DNA from: Desulfobacteraceae bacterium | GTDB lineage: Bacteria; Desulfobacterota; DSM-4660; Desulfatiglandales; Desulfatiglandaceae | Assembly: GCA_020349865.1 (NCBI GenBank) | Contig: CP070700.1 | Location: 895,620-905,583, forward strand | Length of the DNA stretch: 9,964 nucleotides | Reading direction: 5' to 3' | In this document: positions 6,977 through 9,964 of the stretch, one piece after another | Numbering within the stretch: the stretch's first letter is position 1 | Layout: every line of letters begins with the position of its first letter | The notes under the pieces: generated by a model | Database searches by the model: none | What the model was told of the DNA's origin: nothing | Seen by the model: the letters and a program-made list of their open reading frames with translations, nothing else | Program-made: the position numbers and the translations under genes

Positions 6977-8218
6977 ATGCCGCAAAAAGCATCATTTCAT
7001 TGGGCCTGGATCATCCTTGCAACCTGTTTTGTAAACCTTTTCATTAATTATTCTGTCCGCCTTGGCTATGGCGTTGTGCTTCCCGAGATGATCAAGGACC
7101 TGGGTCTTAGTCGAACAGCGGGTGGAACTATTTTCAATGCCTACCTCTTTTCCTATATTACCCTGACACCCGTTACCGGTTATCTTACCGACCGGTTTGG
7201 TGCTCGTTATGTCATTACAACCTGCACCTTCATCCTCGGCGCTGGTGTTTTTCTGATGGGAACAATTGAATCAGTTTGGATGGCATGCCTTTTTTATGCC
7301 ATTGTGGGGCTTGGCGCCACCGGCATGTGGACACCTATCATTACGGTAGTTCAACGGTGGTACGCCCCAAAACGCAGAGGCCTATCCTTGGGCATACTTT
7401 CAACAGGTTATGGCCTGGGGTTTGCCACTATGGGGGTAGTTTTTCCCTGGATCGTAAATCACTTCAGCTGGCGCTATTCCTGGTATTTTTTGGGGACTGG
7501 AGCGTTGTTGATGGTCGTGGCAAACGGTCTGCTACTGAGAAGCGATCCTGAATCAGCCGGGTATTTGCCCTGGGGCCAAAAAGAAGCCGACTTACCCGTA
7601 GAACCAGTCAAGGGAAGTCATCCTGAGCGTGGGCTTTTTTCTAACGTTTTTAAGGATAAAACCTTCTGGCTTACTGGAATGTCCTACTTTTCTATTGCGT
7701 TCAGCCTTTATGGAATCACGACGTTTATGGTAGATTACGCGAAGTACCAGATAGGTTTGCCACTGGAAAAGGCAAGCCTTTTGGCCACAATACACGGAAT
7801 ATGCCAGGTCGTGGGTGTTTTGACAATTCTGCCCCTGTCCGATTACCTTGGCCGAAAAACGACCATCATTATTTCAAATTCTTTCATTACCGCCTGTCTT
7901 GCCGGCATCCTCCTAAGTGGAAGTTCATGGGTTATGCTCTCCGTGTTTGTTGGGATCATGGCAGTTTTTTATGGCGCAATCTGGCCCATGTATGGTGCCT
8001 ACGCCGGGGACTGCTTCCCAAAAGAGGTTATGGGAACAGTGATCGGAGCGTGGACCCCTTTCTATGGCCTGGGCGCCATCTTGGTGCACTGGGTAACCGG
8101 TATACTCCGCGACAGCACAGGCGGTTACGACCATGCGTTTATTATCAGTGCAGTGATGGCCGCCCTGGGAGGTTTTCTAATTTCTGCCGTTAAAAAAAAT
8201 CAAGGGAAGTATTCATGA
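6977..8218 (+). CDS. MFS transporter, organic-acid (OxlT/monocarboxylate)-like
   Basis: This 413-aa protein has about 12 hydrophobic segments in two six-helix halves, separated by a hydrophilic loop at about 189-228. The MFS motif A between TM2 and TM3 is clear, GYLTDRFGARY (68-78), and a counterpart lies between TM8 and TM9, LSDYLGRKTT (287-296). The N-terminal pattern (HWAWIILATCFVNLFINYSVRLGYGV, residues 8-33; VLPEMIKDLGLSRTAGG, 34-50) resembles the oxalate/formate-antiporter and monocarboxylate-type MFS families, in which carboxylates are carried by proton symport or exchange. That substrate class is an inference from overall resemblance; drug or sugar efflux cannot be excluded. Length is normal and the gene is intact. 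It stands alone, divergent from the ABC exporter and convergent with the fabH-like gene, with a strong Shine-Dalgarno and no detectable regulator. Confidence 0.88.
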   Translation: MPQKASFHWAWIILATCFVNLFINYSVRLGYGVVLPEMIKDLGLSRTAGGTIFNAYLFSYITLTPVTGYLTDRFGARYVITTCTFILGAGVFLMGTIESVWMACLFYAIVGLGATGMWTPIITVVQRWYAPKRRGLSLGILSTGYGLGFATMGVVFPWIVNHFSWRYSWYFLGTGALLMVVANGLLLRSDPESAGYLPWGQKEADLPVEPVKGSHPERGLFSNVFKDKTFWLTGMSYFSIAFSLYGITTFMVDYAKYQIGLPLEKASLLATIHGICQVVGVLTILPLSDYLGRKTTIIISNSFITACLAGILLSGSSWVMLSVFVGIMAVFYGAIWPMYGAYAGDCFPKEVMGTVIGAWTPFYGLGAILVHWVTGILRDSTGGYDHAFIISAVMAALGGFLISAVKKNQGKYS

Positions 8219-8686
8219 TCAGAGGGGTTTTGATAACGAAGTGGGACCTTCTTTTGCCCTTGAGATCTATTCCATTCAACCCAGTTCTTTTCTAATGGTT
8301 AGAACGTAACACTTTAGCATTTTGAAAAAACCAACTGTGGATTGTAGGGCCATGGCGATCTCTTTTTCAAAAGCCGCATAAACCGGCCTCATTGCATGGA
8401 ACGGCAGATCGGCCCTTAAATTCAGCCCAGGACAGCCCCAGAAGGGAACCTTCATAAAAGAGGTCGCCTTCTCTGCCTGCTCCCCTCCCCTGTTCAAGGC
8501 CCAGGGGGCGTTCCACGAGCTTTGTATATTTTTTGTGATGCGGCTTTTGAAAAAGAGATCCCCATGGCCCTTCCTGTCTTATTTTTAAAGAGCTAAAGTG
8601 TTACGTTAGAACAAAGTAGTGGGAGGGTTTTCGGGACCCCGACAAGATGACTGAAATCAACCGGCGGGAAAAGTTGCCGTCATGGG
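8219..8686. other. Convergent spacer between MFS and fabH-like genes
   Basis: This 468-bp spacer holds no supported gene. About 80 bp follow the MFS stop without a clear intrinsic terminator, then the palindromic element at 8298-8612, then about 74 bp before the fabH-like stop (8687-8689). In that last stretch only a weak GGGT/ACCC stem was seen. Confidence 0.7.
8298..8612. repeat. Palindromic (foldback) element, copy 1
   Basis: About 315 bp with long inverted arms. The outer arm AACGTAACACTTTAGC (8303-8318) is matched perfectly over 16 bp by 8592-8607, extending outward to 19 of 21. After a non-matching stretch, an inner arm of 34 nt (8346-8379) is matched by 8538-8571 at 33 of 34. The centre, 8380-8537, is not palindromic overall but contains the hairpin CCCCTG/CAGGGG (about 8487-8508). 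Positions 8348-8512 align without gaps to 9760-9924 at 128 of 165 identical (hand count). There is no transposase, so it is non-autonomous or a structured dispersed repeat. Transcribed from either gene, it would fold into a long stem and might end or stabilise both messages. Confidence 0.85.
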
Positions 8687-9679
8687 CTAAAAGGACCAGC
8701 TTAATATTGAGGAACCCCAGGTTAATCCTGCCCCAAAGCTGACAAGAAGCACTTTTTCGCCTTTTCTCAGCAGACCTTCACGATTGGCCTCATCCAGTGC
8801 GATCGGAATGGATGCCGAGGAAGTATTCCCGTATCTATGGATGTTCGTATACACTCTCTCCATGGAAATGGGCAGGTTCTTTGCCATGGCCTGGATTATC
8901 CTGATATTGGCCTGGTGAGGGACTAAAAGTCCAATGTCGTCGATAGCAAGCGAGTTGTGTCGCAATGCCTCGTTAGAAATTGAACACAGCCACTTAATTG
9001 CCTTCTTAAAAAGCCGGTTCCCATCCATATGTATGTGAAAAGGCTTAATGTCCATGGCCTGCAAGGTTTTAGGTATATATGAGTTCCCGTACGAAGAATA
9101 GAGGAGATCCCAGAGTGTTCCGTCTGATTTCAAATGAGTCGACAGAACCCCCCCTTGGTCTTTCTTCGAAGTAAGTACAATTGCGCCGGCCCCGTCACCC
9201 AACAGCACGCAGGTACCACGATCTTGCCAGTTAAGAATGGAGGAAAGTCTTTCCACTCCCACAACGAGTGCTGTCCCACATGTCTCACACTGGATGGCAT
9301 TGTTGGCCACGGCGAGGGCATACAGGAAACCAGAACACCCTGCCGACACGTCAAACGCGGCAGCATTTTGCGCATTAAGCGCTTCCTGAACCATGCAGGC
9401 CGCAGAAGGGAAAGGACGATCAGATGTCACCGTTCCCACGACTATCATGTCAATGCTCCCTGCGGATATCCCGGCCATTTCCATGGCTTTTAAAGATGCC
9501 CTGGTGGCCAGATCCGTGGTGCTTTCATTTTTTTCTTTTGACGAGATGCGCCTTTCCTTGATTCCCGTACGCCGGGTAATCCATTCATCGCTGGTATCAA
9601 CGATGTTTTCAAGGTCTTTATTCGACAGTATTCTTTCAGGGGTTGCGGAACCCGTACCAATAATATGTGCTTGCGGCAT
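8687..9679 (-). CDS. fabH: 3-oxoacyl-[acyl-carrier-protein] synthase III (FabH/KAS III-like)
   Basis: This 330-aa cytosolic thiolase-fold enzyme would condense an acyl-CoA starter with malonyl-ACP to begin fatty-acid synthesis, or do a related decarboxylative condensation. It is full length with the Cys-His-Asn triad: Cys115 in SAGCSGF (112-118), His255 in PHQANIRI (254-261), Asn285 in RYGNTSSAS (282-290). The N-terminal TSDEWITRRTGIKERR (29-44) and the C-terminal glycine-rich SFGAGLTWG (314-322) are classical. The ATG at 9679 is well placed (HIIGTGSATPERILSN follows), but its nearest GGA is about 15 nt upstream, so the ribosome site is weak. It is not beside plsX, fabD or fabG on the side visible here, unlike many housekeeping fabH genes, and is bracketed by two copies of a repeat. 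It may be a paralogue with another starter preference. The reaction class is firm; the symbol is given by family, not pathway. Confidence 0.92.
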   Translation of the reverse strand: MPQAHIIGTGSATPERILSNKDLENIVDTSDEWITRRTGIKERRISSKEKNESTTDLATRASLKAMEMAGISAGSIDMIVVGTVTSDRPFPSAACMVQEALNAQNAAAFDVSAGCSGFLYALAVANNAIQCETCGTALVVGVERLSSILNWQDRGTCVLLGDGAGAIVLTSKKDQGGVLSTHLKSDGTLWDLLYSSYGNSYIPKTLQAMDIKPFHIHMDGNRLFKKAIKWLCSISNEALRHNSLAIDDIGLLVPHQANIRIIQAMAKNLPISMERVYTNIHRYGNTSSASIPIALDEANREGLLRKGEKVLLVSFGAGLTWGSSILSWSF

Positions 9680-9721
9680 GATTTCTATTTCAATTCCTTT
9701 CCTCTGTTCACTCTTTAAAAA

Positions 9722-9964
9722 TAGGTAACAGTTTAGTGCTTTGAAAATAGTGCAAAAAGGGCCGTGGGTATCTCTTTCAGAAGGGCCGCAAAAAACTGCA
9801 TCATTCCATTGAACGGCAGATTGGCCTTAAAACTCAACCCAGGACAGCCCCATAAGATAGACTGCTTTATAACAGTAGTCCTCTCTGCCTGCTCCACGCC
9901 CCTGTTCAAGGCCAAGGGGGCGTTCGACAAGCTTTTAAGAATTTGTGTTGCGGTCCTTCTGAAA
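9722..9964. repeat. Palindromic (foldback) element, copy 2, cut by the window end
   Basis: This is a diverged copy, in the same orientation, of the element at 8298-8612. The left part GGTAACAGTTTAG (about 9724-9736) corresponds to the outer arm of copy 1. The inner left arm TTTCAGAAGGGCCGCAA (9775-9791) is matched by 9948-9964 at 16 of 17, the one mismatch being a possible G-U pair. The central hairpin CCCCT/AGGGG is kept (about 9899-9920). The right outer arm must lie beyond the window. Its left end is about 40 bp upstream of the fabH-like ATG, so that gene's promoter may overlap or lie inside the element. Confidence 0.8.

Noticed and set aside
8276..8497. 73-codon minus-strand ORF in copy 1 of the palindromic element
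   Set aside because: It lies within the repeat and into its arm. Comparison with copy 2 shows changes spread over all three codon positions, so it is better explained as part of a structured repeat.
9134..9493. 119-codon plus-strand ORF antisense to the fabH-like gene
   Set aside because: It is antisense to the stretch coding the active-site cysteine and conserved FabH core, and has no recognisable protein features.
9733..9930. 65-codon minus-strand ORF in copy 2 of the palindromic element
   Set aside because: Same reason as copy 1. It matches no protein family I recognise outside this repeat.
8298..9964. A composite transposon carrying the fabH-like gene
   Set aside because: No transposase is present, the copies are only 78% identical in the centre, no target duplication is visible, and the right end is outside the window. 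Kept only as a possibility in the findings.

Overview
The window looks like chromosomal DNA of a Gram-negative-type bacterium with moderate GC, most plausibly an anaerobic member of the Desulfobacterota (old deltaproteobacteria). This placement is inference, not something the sequence proves. It rests on an NDP-forming acyl-CoA synthetase subunit typical of anaerobic acid and acyl-CoA metabolism, and on small palindromic repeats of a kind I associate with that group. No rRNA, tRNA, CRISPR array, transposase or phage gene is visible.

Layout. At the left edge is the 5' two-thirds of a YhcC-type radical SAM gene on the minus strand (612 to 1, running off the window). A 380-bp divergent spacer follows, holding a possible 54-codon leader ORF, then a plus-strand gene for a 500-aa CoA-binding (alpha-type) subunit of NDP-forming acyl-CoA synthetase (993-2495). 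It converges with a two-gene minus-strand ABC exporter operon (6815 to 5034 and 5008 to 2900). The convergent spacer is filled by a 329-bp element with perfect 12-bp terminal inverted repeats. The exporter genes encode the two halves of a heterodimeric exporter of the MdlAB/BmrCD type: a 593-aa half with a degenerate Walker B and a 702-aa half with an intact catalytic site and an extra domain between TM1 and TM2. Divergent from the exporter is a 12-TM MFS transporter (6977-8218). It converges with a FabH-type ketoacyl-ACP synthase III gene (9679 to 8687). Two diverged copies of a second palindromic element, in the same orientation, flank the fabH-like gene; the right-hand copy is cut by the window end.

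How the genes relate. Only the two ABC genes form a clear operon. The others are single genes in alternating divergent and convergent arrangement, so no single pathway is evident. A loose theme of acyl/organic-acid handling (acyl-CoA synthetase, MFS of the organic-acid type, KAS III) and export is conceivable but is not shown by the sequence.

Most notable are the repeats. Both complete palindromic elements sit exactly in the two convergent spacers. The two copies of the second family keep their arms complementary through at least five paired base changes, while the short ORF inside them shows no third-codon-position bias. They therefore look like a structured DNA or RNA element rather than a gene. 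I found no convincing new multi-gene system.
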